DNA from: Pedobacter sp. SYSU D00535
GTDB taxonomy: Bacteria > Bacteroidota > Bacteroidia > Sphingobacteriales > Sphingobacteriaceae
Assembly (NCBI RefSeq): GCF_017355855.1
Contig: NZ_JAFEWD010000006.1
Location: forward strand, 167,657 to 231,656
Length of the DNA stretch: 64,000 nt
Direction of reading: 5' to 3'
In this document: piece by piece, positions 24,749-35,746 of the stretch
Numbering within the stretch: the first letter of the stretch is position 1
Layout: every line of letters begins with the position of its first letter
Made by a program: the position numbers and the translations under genes
Notes under the pieces: model-generated
The model's input: the letters and a program-made list of their open reading frames with translations, nothing else
What the model was told of the DNA's origin: nothing
Databases searched by the model: none

Positions 24749-27361
24749 TTACTGCATTTTGCCCGCCAGAACGAAGCTCTTCCGGTACTTTTTCGAAAAG
24801 CCGTTCAGGTCAAAGACCTCGAGATAAAGGGTGTAAATTCCTAGCTCTGCTCTTGAATTCGACTCATTGATTCCATCCCAGATTAGAGAACCTTCAAGTG
24901 CCAAGGTTGAGTTTTTCGCAAGCCTTTTTACCAATACTCCCCGGTCATTAAAGATGCTCGCATTGGCTACCTTGCCCGACTCCGGGAATTTATAGTTGAT
25001 CAGGAGCGCATCTTCAAACCCATCATTGTCTGGGGAGAAGGTTTCGGATTGGAGCGATACCTCAGCATCCGCTGCGGTAGCCGGAACAGCCTGGGAGTTT
25101 TTATAACCAGGGGTAGCGAAGCCCACACTTGCCGCTGCGGACCGGAAGTTTCCTGGTTCATTTGCTGCTATTCGGAAGCTTACCCGTTCCAGTGAAACCC
25201 CTTCCGGCTCCTTGATTAAGGGGAAATGCATCTTGTCGTGATAGCTCAGCTGGTCAACCACCGTTTTTCCTGACAGCAGTATCGCTGTCCCTGCATCATC
25301 ATTGAATGCTGGCATCGAGGACATCTTTAGCAGAGCATCGGCTTTAGCACCCGGGTATTCGGTACGGATCTTTTCGGGATCAGTCGTTAACACAATGTAG
25401 CTCCCTGGTTCTAGCAGGAGGGTAGACGAGCTCACCGGCCTGATACTGTTCAGGGTGTCCTTTCTGATGGTCGCAATTGATAATTCCTTTAAGTCCAACG
25501 CTCCCTCCGAGTTGTTGTAAATCTCCAGAAAATCTACTCCTTCAGCCCTGGGGTTAAACAGGATCTCGCTGATCTGCAGATCGTTTTTCTGAATTTTGTT
25601 TGGGATGAAGAACTCCAGGGCGTTTTCGCCAGGCTGGATTTGTATTCCGGCGCAATCACTGATGTTTCTGGTAGTAAGCAAATAAGTTTTTCCTCTGGCT
25701 ATTTGGCTAAAGCTTAACTCGGCTTTTACGAACTCGGGAGCAATCATCCGCAGGGCGACCGGCGAGCCAAGTCCGTTGTTAACCTGAAAGTTTTCTATTC
25801 TGGTGCTCAGTAAGCTGTCTACAGTCCGGTTAAAGAGGACTGTCAAAGTAGTACTATCTTTCATCGCCACTTCTACTAAAGTCAGTGGATCCGTACTGCT
25901 CGCTTTTTTATAGATCGAATTTCGCTTGCCCGGCGTACCTCCTGTAGCATCAGTGCTGGCGCTCCAATTTTGGATTCCTTTGCAAATTCCTTCCGGATCA
26001 ATTTGCTCCAGGCTCCAACCACCTGCCTTCTTTTCCGGGTGTTGATACCAGCTATCCCGATACGCTAGAGAGTCGATAGTCCTACCGGCTGAACTGACTA
26101 TCTTGAGCACATCGCTAGCGTTATTCAGCGAGGGCCAGGGACTTATTCCCAGTACTTTGCCAAATTTTTTGAATTCAGCGGTGTCAGCCTTTGCACAGAG
26201 AATCAAATACTCATCCGGCTGCACCCGGTAGTCGGGCAGCGTGGCAGCGGTCGTTGCATCACTAAACTTCCAGTTCTTCAAGGAAATTACCTGTACGGAG
26301 TGGTTCCAAAGCTCGACAAACTCCAGGGCCGGCAAATCCACCTGAGGGGAAGGATCTGCCAATAGTTCATTGATCACCAGGTCTCCTTTTTGAGCCTGGT
26401 AGGGTTGAACGTAGGTGAACTGGATGCGGTTATTTCCCGCAATTACATTGCCGTTTTTATCGGATAGGTTAGTTGCAGTAATTGTGTAATTGTCCGTCTT
26501 AAACGGGGTGGCGTAGGTAAGCAAGTACCGTTCTGCTCCGATTATCGTTACGGAAGCAGGGTGGCCGTAACCCTTATCGAGGTGGTAGCTAGACGCAAGG
26601 TTTGCCGTGGCTTCCAATAGCGGCTCATCAAACAGCATTTCGATCGTATTTTCTCCGGTTACCAGAGCAGAAAGGAGTTTGGGAGGAGCGGTATCAGTAA
26701 GGAGTGGCTCGACTTTAAAATCATCAAAAAAATGCTTCTGAAAGAAGCCTGAGGTGGATTGCTGAACTAAAAGACCGAAGTATTTAGAGCTGGTGAAGCT
26801 TGCATCTGTAGCGGTTCCTTCCGAAACAAAAGTACTGCTTGTGCCTGTGACATCGCGTTCGAGTGTAAACATGTTGGATGCGGTTCTGCTAACCCTCACC
26901 CGGATCCGGTTGTTGCTGGTACTGGCAACTATTCCGTCAGTTCCGTCAATTAGTTTGACATTTGTACTTGCGGCGCCGCTGCGTTTGTACAAGCTTATCT
27001 CATCGCTGGTATTCCCAATTCTCACAAAATAACCATTGATGCTGGCGGATTGCAGATTTCCCTGGTCAGCAATCAGGTAGACGTCTACATAGTTGGAGCC
27101 AGAGGTAGCAAATTGAAGATTACAATAAAACTCCCAGACGCAGGCACTCGCCAGAGTGTTAGGGGTACTTAGGTAAAAGCTGCTGTTGGCATTTGTGGAA
27201 TTGGATCGCAGCTGATTGTTAACAACGGTAAAATCGTTTTCTGAGTTGCTCCCTGACCATTGCGGGTTGCTTTTAAAATCTCCATCTGAAAAATTGTCAT
27301 TTACTTGTGATAAGGCAACTTTCGCAAAAAAGATGAGGGAAAAAATTAAACATTTTTTCAT
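24749..27361 (-). CDS. Surface/secreted protein with two lamin-tail domains and FlgD-like C-terminus
   Basis: 870 residues with signal peptide FSLIFFAKVALSQ. Residues ~20-220 form a jelly-roll-like N-terminal domain. An Ig-like 'SbsA' segment (PPKLLSALVTGENTIEMLFD) spans 225-320. Lamin-tail domain 1 covers ~325-480 (KGDLVINELLADPSPQ, ALEFVELWN), a second Ig-like block 485-590, and lamin-tail domain 2 ~590-750 (NDLQISEILFNPRAEGVDFL). The C-terminal FlgD-like Ig domain begins SETFSPDNDGFEDALLINY. Such proteins are typical large Bacteroidota surface proteins, often next to or exported by type IX secretion; a classical T9SS tail is not evident. It is divergent from asd. Confidence 0.78.
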   Translation of the reverse strand: MKKCLIFSLIFFAKVALSQVNDNFSDGDFKSNPQWSGSNSENDFTVVNNQLRSNSTNANSSFYLSTPNTLASACVWEFYCNLQFATSGSNYVDVYLIADQGNLQSASINGYFVRIGNTSDEISLYKRSGAASTNVKLIDGTDGIVASTSNNRIRVRVSRTASNMFTLERDVTGTSSTFVSEGTATDASFTSSKYFGLLVQQSTSGFFQKHFFDDFKVEPLLTDTAPPKLLSALVTGENTIEMLFDEPLLEATANLASSYHLDKGYGHPASVTIIGAERYLLTYATPFKTDNYTITATNLSDKNGNVIAGNNRIQFTYVQPYQAQKGDLVINELLADPSPQVDLPALEFVELWNHSVQVISLKNWKFSDATTAATLPDYRVQPDEYLILCAKADTAEFKKFGKVLGISPWPSLNNASDVLKIVSSAGRTIDSLAYRDSWYQHPEKKAGGWSLEQIDPEGICKGIQNWSASTDATGGTPGKRNSIYKKASSTDPLTLVEVAMKDSTTLTVLFNRTVDSLLSTRIENFQVNNGLGSPVALRMIAPEFVKAELSFSQIARGKTYLLTTRNISDCAGIQIQPGENALEFFIPNKIQKNDLQISEILFNPRAEGVDFLEIYNNSEGALDLKELSIATIRKDTLNSIRPVSSSTLLLEPGSYIVLTTDPEKIRTEYPGAKADALLKMSSMPAFNDDAGTAILLSGKTVVDQLSYHDKMHFPLIKEPEGVSLERVSFRIAANEPGNFRSAAASVGFATPGYKNSQAVPATAADAEVSLQSETFSPDNDGFEDALLINYKFPESGKVANASIFNDRGVLVKRLAKNSTLALEGSLIWDGINESNSRAELGIYTLYLEVFDLNGFSKKYRKSFVLAGKMQ

Positions 27362-27414
27362 CTTTGCGGAATTTAAAAATTTAAATTACAAATATTTAAG
27401 AACAAAAAGAAAAC

Positions 27415-28407
27415 ATGAAAGTCGCAGTTGTAGGCGCTACGGGCCTTGTAGGTTCGGTGATGTTAAAAGTTTTAGCAGAGCGCAATTTCCCGGTAAGTGA
27501 ATTGATTCCAGTAGCATCAGCAAAAAGTGCTGGCAAGGAAGTTGAATTCAAGGGAAAGAAGTACAAGGTGGTTACCGTGGACGATGCAATTGCAATGAAA
27601 CCAGACGTAGCATTGTTTTCTGCAGGTGGCGGTACATCTCTTGAACAGGCACCCCGTTTCGCAGAGGCAGGTGTAACAGTAATTGATAACTCTTCGGCAT
27701 GGCGTATGGATCCTACCAAGAAACTGGTAGTTCCGGAAGTAAACGCCAATGTACTAACGGCGGAAGATAAAATTATTGCAAACCCAAATTGCTCGACCAT
27801 TCAAATGGTAGTGGTTTTGAAACCTCTTCATAAGAAATACAAAATCAAAAGGGTTGTCGTGTCGACGTATCAATCTGTAACTGGTACCGGTGTAAAAGCG
27901 GTAGATCAGTTGATGAACGAGCGTCAGGGAATCGAAGGGCCAATGGCTTATGCGTACCCTATCGACCTGAACGTTATCCCTCAAATTGATGTATTTCAGG
28001 ATAATGGCTACACCAAAGAGGAGATGAAGATGATCAAGGAAACTAACAAGATCATGGGCGACGATTCTATCCGTGTTACAGCTACCACTGTACGTATCCC
28101 GGTAATGGGAGGTCACTCGGAAGCAGTGAACATTGAATTTGAAAACGACTTTGACCTTGCTGAGGTACGCAGTCTGCTGGAGCAGCAGGAGGGGGTGATC
28201 GTAGTAGACGACCCTGCAAATGCAAAGTATCCAATGCCTAAAGATGCGCACGAGAAAGACGAAGTATTTGTAGGACGTATTCGTCGCGACGAGTCTCAGC
28301 CAAACACATTAAACTTGTGGATCGTAGCAGATAATCTGCGCAAAGGAGCTGCTACCAACGCAGTACAGATCGCAGAGTATTTGCAAAAACAAGGACTATT
28401 AGGTTAG
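27415..28407 (+). CDS. asd: Aspartate-semialdehyde dehydrogenase
   Basis: NADPH-dependent reduction of aspartyl phosphate to aspartate semialdehyde, the branch point to lysine/diaminopimelate, threonine and methionine. Nucleotide loop VVGATGLVGSVMLKVL lies at 5-20, catalytic Cys in NPNCSTIQMV near 125, SAWRMD near 98, and His in IPVMGGHSEAVNIEF near 235. The 330-residue length is typical. The start follows a CATCTTTG-like promoter region shared with the divergent lamin-tail gene. A strong terminator follows. Assignment very secure. Confidence 0.96.
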   Translation: MKVAVVGATGLVGSVMLKVLAERNFPVSELIPVASAKSAGKEVEFKGKKYKVVTVDDAIAMKPDVALFSAGGGTSLEQAPRFAEAGVTVIDNSSAWRMDPTKKLVVPEVNANVLTAEDKIIANPNCSTIQMVVVLKPLHKKYKIKRVVVSTYQSVTGTGVKAVDQLMNERQGIEGPMAYAYPIDLNVIPQIDVFQDNGYTKEEMKMIKETNKIMGDDSIRVTATTVRIPVMGGHSEAVNIEFENDFDLAEVRSLLEQQEGVIVVDDPANAKYPMPKDAHEKDEVFVGRIRRDESQPNTLNLWIVADNLRKGAATNAVQIAEYLQKQGLLG

Positions 28408-28423
28408 TCCTAAAAAAATAACC

Positions 28424-28458
28424 AAAAGCGACAGGTTCCAGGATCTGTCGCTTTTTTT
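28424..28458 (+). terminator. Intrinsic terminator of asd
   Basis: AAAAGCGACAG / CTGTCGCTTTT stem followed by a T-run, 17 bases after the asd stop codon. Confidence 0.9.
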
Positions 28459-28593
28459 GTTTTGAAACGCCTGTTTAGCCCGGTGTAAGCAGCAGGATGT
28501 CCCCTTAAATGCAAGAAGGAAAGTTCCGCCTTATCGCTGCCCGACGGTCACTTCACAGACTAAAATCCTTATTAAACTGTTATACTTGGTATA

Positions 28594-30003
28594 ATGAAAC
28601 ACACCCTTCTACTTCTATTTGTCGCATTTTCACAGCTGTTGGTGGCGCAAACGCTTCAGAAAAAAATAGCGGTTGCCTACTCCGTTCTTGAAAACGATCC
28701 ACAATTGAAATACGGTCTAAGTTCACTCACCGTACTTAATGCCGAAACGGGTGAGGTTATTTTTTCCAAAAGTGGATCGGTAGGATTGGCTCCTGCATCT
28801 ACATTAAAGACAGTCACGTCCATTGCGGCTTTTAATATTTTGGGTAAGGATTACGTTTGGGAAACTACTCTCGGCTACAACGGAGCTGTTGAAAACGGTA
28901 CCTTAAAAGGTGACCTCATTCTTACAGGCGGCGGCGACCCCACCCTCGGAAGCGATCGTTATGCCCAATCGAAGGCGGAGGTGCTGTTGACGCGTTGGGT
29001 GACGGCAATAACACAGGCAGGTATCAAAAGAGTTGAGGGACGTGTGGTGGTTGAAGACCTCTTATTTGGGACACAAACGATCCCTCAGGGCTGGATATGG
29101 CAGGATATCGGTAATTATTACGGCGCCGGCGCAACCTCTGCAAGCTGGCGGGAAAATGAATTCGGTGTACGTTTTAAGGCCGGAGCGAAAGTGGGCGAGC
29201 CGACACAATTGACCAGCACTCAGCCAAACATTTCGAATGTGAAGATCTTAAACGAAGTGAGCACCGGGAGGCCGGGTAGCGGCGACAATGTGTACGCTTA
29301 TTCTTCTCCTTATTCTGATATTATATATGTTCGCGGTACCTATGGTATCGACCTGAACAAAACCATCATGCTTTCTATTCCTGATCCGGCCAGCCTGTTA
29401 GCAGAAGAGCTGAAGGGAAAATTGACGGCGGCGGGGGTAACAGTTGCGGGTGTTGCCACTACCACGAGAAAGCTGAGCGCTGAGGGGAAAGCGATTCCCG
29501 CCCCCTCGAAGATCCTGAACACGTATTCCTCTCCGACACTTTCGCAGGTGATCTACTGGCTAAATCAGAAGAGTTTAAACTTGTATGCGGAGAACATTTT
29601 AAAAACTATCGCTTTAAAACAAGGGCGCAAAGCCTCTTTTCAGGAAGGGGTAGAGGCCGTGAAGTTATATCTCAGCAAAAAAACAGGCGTGGATGAGGCC
29701 AGTATGTCTATCCTCGACGGCAGTGGTCTTTCTCCTGAAAATCGTATCACCACCATGACGCTTGCGAGGATTTTGCGATCAGCGAGAAACGAACCCTGGT
29801 ACAACAGCTTTTATGAGAGCCTTCCATCCAATAATAACATGAAGATGAAGAGCGGCAGTATCAGAAATGCCCTCTGCTACGCCGGTTATGAAAAAAGTTC
29901 GGCGGGAATACCACTCACCTTCAGCATAATTACCAACAATTACGAGGGAAGCACATCTGCCATCAAGCAAAAGATTTTTAAAGTGTTAGATAGTTTAAAG
30001 TAA
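28594..30003 (+). CDS. dacB: D-alanyl-D-alanine carboxypeptidase/endopeptidase (PBP4, S13 family)
   Basis: Periplasmic class C penicillin-binding protein that trims D-Ala and cleaves peptide cross-links. Signal peptide LLLFVAFSQLLVAQ. Active-site SxxK is APASTLKTV (Ser69, Lys72), SxN is SLN in LNQKSLNLYAENIL near 328, and the KTG-equivalent is KSG in MKMKSGSIRNAL near 415. The usual S13 insert lies between the first two motifs. The 469-residue length is normal. It is followed 36 bases later by the subtilase gene on the same strand, so the two may form an operon. Confidence 0.92.
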   Translation: MKHTLLLLFVAFSQLLVAQTLQKKIAVAYSVLENDPQLKYGLSSLTVLNAETGEVIFSKSGSVGLAPASTLKTVTSIAAFNILGKDYVWETTLGYNGAVENGTLKGDLILTGGGDPTLGSDRYAQSKAEVLLTRWVTAITQAGIKRVEGRVVVEDLLFGTQTIPQGWIWQDIGNYYGAGATSASWRENEFGVRFKAGAKVGEPTQLTSTQPNISNVKILNEVSTGRPGSGDNVYAYSSPYSDIIYVRGTYGIDLNKTIMLSIPDPASLLAEELKGKLTAAGVTVAGVATTTRKLSAEGKAIPAPSKILNTYSSPTLSQVIYWLNQKSLNLYAENILKTIALKQGRKASFQEGVEAVKLYLSKKTGVDEASMSILDGSGLSPENRITTMTLARILRSARNEPWYNSFYESLPSNNNMKMKSGSIRNALCYAGYEKSSAGIPLTFSIITNNYEGSTSAIKQKIFKVLDSLK

Positions 30004-30039
30004 GTCGATTACCTTTAGTAAAATTATCTAAATTAACGA

Positions 30040-32886
30040 ATGAAGGAAATTTTACTAGCGGCCTTGTTTCTATTGCAGGCTTTTAGCGTTTTCTCGCAAA
30101 CGGTTACGCCAAAGTCCTCTACAGCAAGTTCTTCACTAGGTCGTGATAATTATCTTCCAAACACTGTTATCGTAAAATTTAAGACTAGTCCAGCCCAGCG
30201 CTCTAAAACCTTATCCCTTGGTCCTGATATTCAGCTTAAATCTGCTAGCGTAGAAAAAGTGGAGCAGAAATTTCCGGAGGGTCAAAAATCCGACAAGCGA
30301 ACCCTGCAGCGCGAAGACAAGAGTGGCCTCAGTCGGATATATGAGTTGAAATTCACCGGAGCAACGGTAGAGCAGGTAATAGAGGAGCTCTTATCGGATC
30401 CTAACGTGGAGTACGCTGAACCCAGCTTCATTCGCCGCACCTATTACACGCCGAATGACCCCGCCTTTCTTAATAATCTTCAAAACTCCCTAACCAGGAT
30501 TAATGCGCCGCGTGCCTGGGATTTGATCAGAAATGCCGCCCCGGTGATCCTCGCCATCGTTGATTCGGGATCCGATTTAAATCACCCTGATCTCTCCGCT
30601 AATATCTATTACAACGTTAACGACCCTGTCAATGGAGTAGACGATGATGCAGATGGTTATACAGATAACTACTGGGGATGGGATTTTGTGGGAGCTACCG
30701 CCACAAATTTGAGGGAGGATAACAACCCGAACGTGACCAATGCTGCTAACGATCACGGAGTGCATGTGAGCGGTATCGCCGGTGCTGTCACTGATAATGC
30801 AAGGGGAATGGCAAGTGTTTCTTTCAACACGGCACGGCTGCTTATTGTTAAAGTAGCGCCAGACGATGCGGGAACTGATATTTACCGGGGGTATGAGGGG
30901 ATTAAGTACGCTGCCGATCATGGTGCGAGTATCATCAATTGTTCATGGGGGGGCGAAAACAGGAGTCAGTATGAGCAGGATGTGGTGAATTATACCATTA
31001 ACAAGGGCTGTTTGATAGTAGCTGCGGCCGGAAACAGCGGAGGAGAAACACCACAATATCCCGCGGGATACGAAGGAGTATTGGCTGTTGCTAACGTGGA
31101 GCTTAACGATCAGCGTTCGGCCAGTTCCAACTATGGACATTACGTCTCCATTTCGGCTCCGGGAGCAAATATCTACAGCACCACCGTGAACAATAGCTAT
31201 ACGCAGAAAACTGGAACCTCTATGGCTTCGCCTCTGGTTGCCGGTGCTGCTGCCCTGGTGAAAGCGTACATGCCTCATCTGTCAATGCAGCAGGTGGGGG
31301 AGCAACTCAGAAGTACGGCTGACAATATCGATGATCGGAATGAGCTTTACGCAGGTCGTTTGGGCAAAGGCCGGCTAAACGTATATCGGGCCTTAACGGA
31401 GAGCCCGCCCTCTATCCGGCGTCAGGACCTGACCTTCGTTGATAAGGGGAATGGGACTTATCCCGCGGGCGATACAGTACGCATCCTTGCGGATTTGAAA
31501 AACTTTTTGCACCCTGTTACTAATCTGCAGGTTCGCCTCGTCAGCACAAGTCCTTACGTAGAAATTACCCATAGTCAATTCATTGTGCCTTCTCTGGGGC
31601 AGTTGCAGACTGTGGATGACGTAGGCCCCTTTAGAGTCTATATCAAACCTGAGACGCCGGACAATACCACTGTGGAATTTCGCTTGGAGTATTTGGCCAA
31701 TAACGGCACCTATACAGACTTCGAGAGTTTCCTGCTCGTCGTCGCTCGTGATTTTATCAATTTGAGGACACCTCAAATCGCGTCTACAATAACCAGCATC
31801 GGCAGGATTGGATTTTTAATCCCAGGAATTGATGATGGAACTTTGGGTTTCAGATATCAGGACAGCCAACTATTGTACGAGGGGGCTTTGATGATCGGCA
31901 CTTCAGCATCCCGTGTTTCCAATAATGCCCGTTCTGAGGATGAAAGTTATGATGATCATTTTGTGAAAGAAATAAAGGTGCAGGCTACTTCGGTCGACGG
32001 AAGACTTGAAACGGTGTCCCTTTTTAATGATAGCGGAAGTCCCAATCCCCTTAACATAGATGTGCGCCAGCGCTCCTACGTTTTTTCCGACATCGATAAG
32101 CAAAAGTTCCTGATTACAGAATACGAGATTATTAATACTAACAATACCAATCTGAACAATGTCTTTGCGGGCCTGTATACCGACTGGGATATTGAAGGCG
32201 GTGCCACGAATGCCACTCAATACATTCCGGCATCGCGTCTGGCTTATGTCTATGACAAGAAGGATAGCGGCCTTCCATACGCTGGCGTGAAGATCCTAAC
32301 AGAAGAGCGGCCGCCCGTTTATTACCCACTATCTTACATGCTGGCTAATGATCCGCTGAAAGAAGACTTTACAATAACAGAAAAATACCTTACGCTATCC
32401 AGCGGTGTGGAGTCCACGGGACTGGGACATACCACTACGAACGGCCTTGACGTTTCATTTGTGTCAGGTAACGGCCCGTACTTCATCCCTGCGAAAGGCT
32501 CAGTTAAAGTCGCTTTTGCCCTTATCGGGGGTGACAACCTGGAAGATTTGCAGGCAAGTGCGACAACTGCGCAGCAGGTCTACAATGCCTTAAATCCCGG
32601 CCAGCCTATGCCCGATGTGAAGGAACTTGCAATAAGCAGTTATCCCAATCCAATAAGCGACAACTACACGCGGGTAGTACTATCGCTTCCGGAAGAGGGG
32701 ACAGTTTCGCTGGATCTGTATAATGTTTTAGGGATGAAGGTGCAGAATCTGATCAAGGACGAACGGTTCCCAAAAGGGGTATATGCTTCTTCATTTGTGC
32801 TTAAAGATGTTGCCAGTGGGATGTACTTTCTTCGCCTGCGCTATAATAATACAATTAAAACCCACAAGGTGAGTGTTTTCAGATAG
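30040..32886 (+). CDS. Secreted S8 (subtilisin-like) peptidase with T9SS type A sorting domain
   Basis: 948 residues. Signal peptide [17 protein letters not shown] propeptide-like region ends near 135. The subtilase catalytic triad is Asp175 ([15 protein letters not shown]), His239 ([13 protein letters not shown]) and Ser394 ([13 protein letters not shown]), with the oxyanion Asn in AAAGNSGG near 332. About 400 residues of beta-rich C-terminal region follow. The last ~80 residues ([20 protein letters not shown] to a basic KTHKVSVFR end) form a type IX secretion sorting domain. The protein should therefore be exported through T9SS and be cell-surface attached or released. The last eight bases overlap convergent tdk. 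Confidence 0.92.
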   Translation: MKEILLAALFLLQAFSVFSQTVTPKSSTASSSLGRDNYLPNTVIVKFKTSPAQRSKTLSLGPDIQLKSASVEKVEQKFPEGQKSDKRTLQREDKSGLSRIYELKFTGATVEQVIEELLSDPNVEYAEPSFIRRTYYTPNDPAFLNNLQNSLTRINAPRAWDLIRNAAPVILAIVDSGSDLNHPDLSANIYYNVNDPVNGVDDDADGYTDNYWGWDFVGATATNLREDNNPNVTNAANDHGVHVSGIAGAVTDNARGMASVSFNTARLLIVKVAPDDAGTDIYRGYEGIKYAADHGASIINCSWGGENRSQYEQDVVNYTINKGCLIVAAAGNSGGETPQYPAGYEGVLAVANVELNDQRSASSNYGHYVSISAPGANIYSTTVNNSYTQKTGTSMASPLVAGAAALVKAYMPHLSMQQVGEQLRSTADNIDDRNELYAGRLGKGRLNVYRALTESPPSIRRQDLTFVDKGNGTYPAGDTVRILADLKNFLHPVTNLQVRLVSTSPYVEITHSQFIVPSLGQLQTVDDVGPFRVYIKPETPDNTTVEFRLEYLANNGTYTDFESFLLVVARDFINLRTPQIASTITSIGRIGFLIPGIDDGTLGFRYQDSQLLYEGALMIGTSASRVSNNARSEDESYDDHFVKEIKVQATSVDGRLETVSLFNDSGSPNPLNIDVRQRSYVFSDIDKQKFLITEYEIINTNNTNLNNVFAGLYTDWDIEGGATNATQYIPASRLAYVYDKKDSGLPYAGVKILTEERPPVYYPLSYMLANDPLKEDFTITEKYLTLSSGVESTGLGHTTTNGLDVSFVSGNGPYFIPAKGSVKVAFALIGGDNLEDLQASATTAQQVYNALNPGQPMPDVKELAISSYPNPISDNYTRVVLSLPEEGTVSLDLYNVLGMKVQNLIKDERFPKGVYASSFVLKDVASGMYFLRLRYNNTIKTHKVSVFR

Positions 32887-33463
32887 GAGTTTTATTGTTG
32901 AAACAGGGACGGCAGCGAGGCTCGTAACTTTCTTTTTCTCCCAATAAGACTCTGGTATCGGTAGCTACCGTGCGATAGGAAAAACTGGCAGGGGCTCCAC
33001 ATTGAACACATACGGCATGTACTTTCGTGATGTCTTCTGCAATTGCCATAAGCGCTGGCATCGGGCCGAAAGGCTGACCTTTAAAATCCATGTCCAGCCC
33101 CGCGACAATTACCCGGATCCCTTTGTTGGCCAATTTAATGCAGACTTCCGGCAATTCATCATCGAAGAACTGCGCTTCGTCAATTCCAACTACCTGGGCA
33201 TTTCCACTTAGTAACAAGATAGCTGACGAATTTTCAATGGGGGTAGAGGGGATAGAGTTAGCATCGTGAGAAACTACTGCTACTTCATCGTAACGGGTGT
33301 CTGTTTTAGGTTTAAATATTTCTACGTTCAGCTTCGCTATTTGAGCCCTTCTTAACCGTCTGATCAATTCTTCTGTTTTCCCCGAAAACATAGAACCACA
33401 TACCACCTCAATACTGCCCCGCGGGCCATTATACGACCGAAAATGTAATTCGCTGAATAGCAT
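32879..33463 (-). CDS. tdk: Thymidine kinase
   Basis: Type II thymidine kinase (194 residues) that phosphorylates thymidine with ATP for dTTP salvage. P-loop [20 protein letters not shown] (20 residues) lies near 21-40, the Walker-B-like [12 protein letters not shown] near 95, and structural-zinc cysteines CVQCGAP near 148 with CRPC at the end. The 3' end overlaps the subtilase 3' end by eight bases. No operon partner. Confidence 0.95.
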   Translation of the reverse strand: MLFSELHFRSYNGPRGSIEVVCGSMFSGKTEELIRRLRRAQIAKLNVEIFKPKTDTRYDEVAVVSHDANSIPSTPIENSSAILLLSGNAQVVGIDEAQFFDDELPEVCIKLANKGIRVIVAGLDMDFKGQPFGPMPALMAIAEDITKVHAVCVQCGAPASFSYRTVATDTRVLLGEKESYEPRCRPCFNNKTPI

Positions 33464-33557
33464 GCTCCCCCAATTTCTCGGGACGAATATCAGAATTTAA
33501 TACTACTTTTGATAACACTTTTACCAACACACACCCGGTTTAACCGTTATATATTTC

Positions 33558-34490
33558 ATGATGAACAAGAAAGAAATTTTTAAAAAAATCGGCGGAATTA
33601 TAGCAGAGCTTACAGAGCAGTATCAATACTTGTCTGAGAATTTGGATCAGATAAACGATCTGGAGCTAGAGCTGTTCTCTGCTAATTCTGATTTTCTTGC
33701 AGAACATGTGAAGGTGTTGAAAAAGCTGAATTCAAACCAGTCGGTTGAAACGGCTTCAAGGGCTCCGGAGCCGGTTCGTGGTACTGTCGCTGATACACCA
33801 TCGGCAGGTAGTTCATCTCAACCGGAGACGGAAGCACGCCCGAAACCAGCGGAGGTACAAGTAGATAAAGCTGCCCCGGAAGCTAAAGAAGAGCCGGTAA
33901 TTTCAAGGCCGCTGGCCGAGCCGGAGAGGGTTGAAGAGTATGTGGAGGAAGTGTTGCCCGAGATACAGGAGCAGTCTTCGCCCGTGCAGCACGAAGAGAA
34001 GCCGGAACCTGGTTCGTCGGCGCCAATCGAAGTGGCACCCGAGCCGGTTGTTGCAGAACAAAAGCCAGAACCAGTTGCTCCAGCACCTATAGTGAACGAG
34101 GTGGTGATCCCTGAAAAGGTAACCAATATTGTGGTGGAGGAACCGAAGCCAGTGGCAGCCTCACCGCAGGCGGCAGCACCGACGCTCAATGACATCATCT
34201 CTGCTCAAAGGTCCCAACAGTCTTCTTCTGCTTTAAATTTCAATACGCAACCGGTTAAAGATCTGAAGTCTATTATCAGTTTAAACGACAAGCTGTTGTT
34301 CATAAAGGACCTGTTCAACGGCTACAGCCTAGCCTATAGCGAGGCTCTTGAGCTATTAAATCGCTTTGATTCGTTTGCTGCGGCCGATAGTTTTCTGAAA
34401 ACTAATTATGCGGTAAAAAATAATTGGTCGGCAAAGCAGGAAACAGTCGACAAGTTTTATGAATTGTTACAGCGGAGGTTTGCTAAATAA
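33558..34490 (+). CDS. Hypothetical protein with Pro/Glu-rich linker and conserved helical ends
   Basis: 310 residues in three parts. Residues 1-60 are helical (KEIFKKIGGIIAELTEQYQY, LSENLDQINDLELELFSANS). Residues ~70-210 form a disordered Pro/Glu/Val/Ala-rich linker with recurring EPxPVAP-like units. The ~95-residue C-terminal helical domain contains LNDIISAQR, DLKSIISLNDKLLFIKDLFN (20 residues) and ALELLNRFDSFAAADSFL. No signal peptide, so cytosolic. I do not recognise a named family, although the C-terminal domain looks conserved. It converges on rodA with an eight-base overlap. Function unknown. Confidence 0.7.
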   Translation: MMNKKEIFKKIGGIIAELTEQYQYLSENLDQINDLELELFSANSDFLAEHVKVLKKLNSNQSVETASRAPEPVRGTVADTPSAGSSSQPETEARPKPAEVQVDKAAPEAKEEPVISRPLAEPERVEEYVEEVLPEIQEQSSPVQHEEKPEPGSSAPIEVAPEPVVAEQKPEPVAPAPIVNEVVIPEKVTNIVVEEPKPVAASPQAAAPTLNDIISAQRSQQSSSALNFNTQPVKDLKSIISLNDKLLFIKDLFNGYSLAYSEALELLNRFDSFAAADSFLKTNYAVKNNWSAKQETVDKFYELLQRRFAK

Positions 34491-35742
34491 TCCCCATCCT
34501 GTTGGAGTCTAACTTTAGCAGGATGAACAACAAAATCGTAAAGCTCCACAATGAAGATCCCCCATAACTTAAAAAGGGCAGCGGAATACCAATTACCGGA
34601 ACAAGTCCTATCGTCATCCCAATATTAATGAAGAAGTGAAAGAAGATGATGGAGGCGACGCCGTACCCATAGATCCTCGAAAAGGGCGAACGTTGCCTTT
34701 CGGCGATGTTGACAATCCGGATCAGGAGCGTTAAGTATAGACCTATCACTACTAAACTTCCTATAAATCCCCACTCTTCGCCCACAGTGCAAAAAATAAA
34801 GTCAGTGCTTTGTTCGGGAACGAAATCATACTTCGTCTGCGTTCCCTGCAGGTATCCTTTACCCCAAAGTCCCCCGGAGCCAATCGCGATTTTTGACTGG
34901 TTGAGATTGTACCCCTGTCCCCGCGGATCATCAATTTTGCCCAAAATCACATCGATCCGGTTTCGCTGATGCGATTGCAGCACACTGTTGTAGGCAAAAT
35001 CCACGCTGAAAATAAATGCAATGGAAACAAGCACGCCGATGGCAAGAGTGGTAATCAGTGCTTTTGTGCGGCGCGAAAAATACAATATCAGACCCGCTAC
35101 AAGTAGAACGAGCCCAATCAGCAAAGCCTGGTTTATTAACAGCGACAAGATAAACAGGATTATCATCAGTGCCCCAATTACCAGGAAGTAGCCTGAAAGT
35201 CCCTCACGGTATAATACAAAAACCAGAGAGGTGAAGGTAAGCGCCGAACCGGTATCTGGTTGCAGCATGATCAGTCCCATTGGTATTAACAGAATGATTG
35301 CACAAACTACCAGCGTTTGCAGATCATTTAGCTTCATGTTGATAGAGCTGAGATATTTCGCCAGCAGCAAACAAGTGGAGAACTTGGCGAATTCAGAGGG
35401 CTGCAGCCGGAAACTCCCTATCGGTATCCAGGCCTGATTTCCACCTACATTTCGCCCAACAATCAGTACGAGAATGAGTAGTAGTAGGGTAACGCCGTAA
35501 AATACGGGAGATACAGCACTGAAAAACTTGCTATCCATAAGCAGGATAACAATGCCAAGAACGAGTGCGCTGAGTATGAAGAAAAATTGCTTACCGTAGT
35601 TGGTATCCATGTCGAGGATACTTGGATTAGCCGGATCGTAAACAGCTGCATGGATATTAAACCAACCAATAATACAAAGCAGAAGGTATAAGAGGATTGT
35701 TATCCAGTCAACGTTGAAGAATAAACTTCTTTGATTGTTCAT
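34483..35742 (-). CDS. rodA: Rod shape-determining protein RodA (SEDS glycosyltransferase)
   Basis: Polytopic SEDS-family peptidoglycan polymerase of the elongasome, partner of PBP2. 419 residues with about ten membrane segments. Conserved stretches are LQPSEFAKFSTCLLLAKYLS (20 residues) near 115, MLQPDTGSALTF near 160 and GLVPVIGIPLPFLSYGGSS (19 residues) near 375; the extracellular Asp region is in QPDTGS. Four bases downstream of mrdA, it is the last gene of the mreBCD-mrdA-rodA operon. The 3' end overlaps the convergent PE-rich gene. Confidence 0.95.
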   Translation of the reverse strand: MNNQRSLFFNVDWITILLYLLLCIIGWFNIHAAVYDPANPSILDMDTNYGKQFFFILSALVLGIVILLMDSKFFSAVSPVFYGVTLLLLILVLIVGRNVGGNQAWIPIGSFRLQPSEFAKFSTCLLLAKYLSSINMKLNDLQTLVVCAIILLIPMGLIMLQPDTGSALTFTSLVFVLYREGLSGYFLVIGALMIILFILSLLINQALLIGLVLLVAGLILYFSRRTKALITTLAIGVLVSIAFIFSVDFAYNSVLQSHQRNRIDVILGKIDDPRGQGYNLNQSKIAIGSGGLWGKGYLQGTQTKYDFVPEQSTDFIFCTVGEEWGFIGSLVVIGLYLTLLIRIVNIAERQRSPFSRIYGYGVASIIFFHFFINIGMTIGLVPVIGIPLPFLSYGGSSLWSFTILLFILLKLDSNRMGII

Positions 35743-35746
35743 CAGT

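Noticed and set aside
33818..34198. 126-codon minus-strand Gly/Ser/Thr-rich ORF
   Set aside because: Antisense shadow of the Pro/Glu-rich linker of the gene at 33558.
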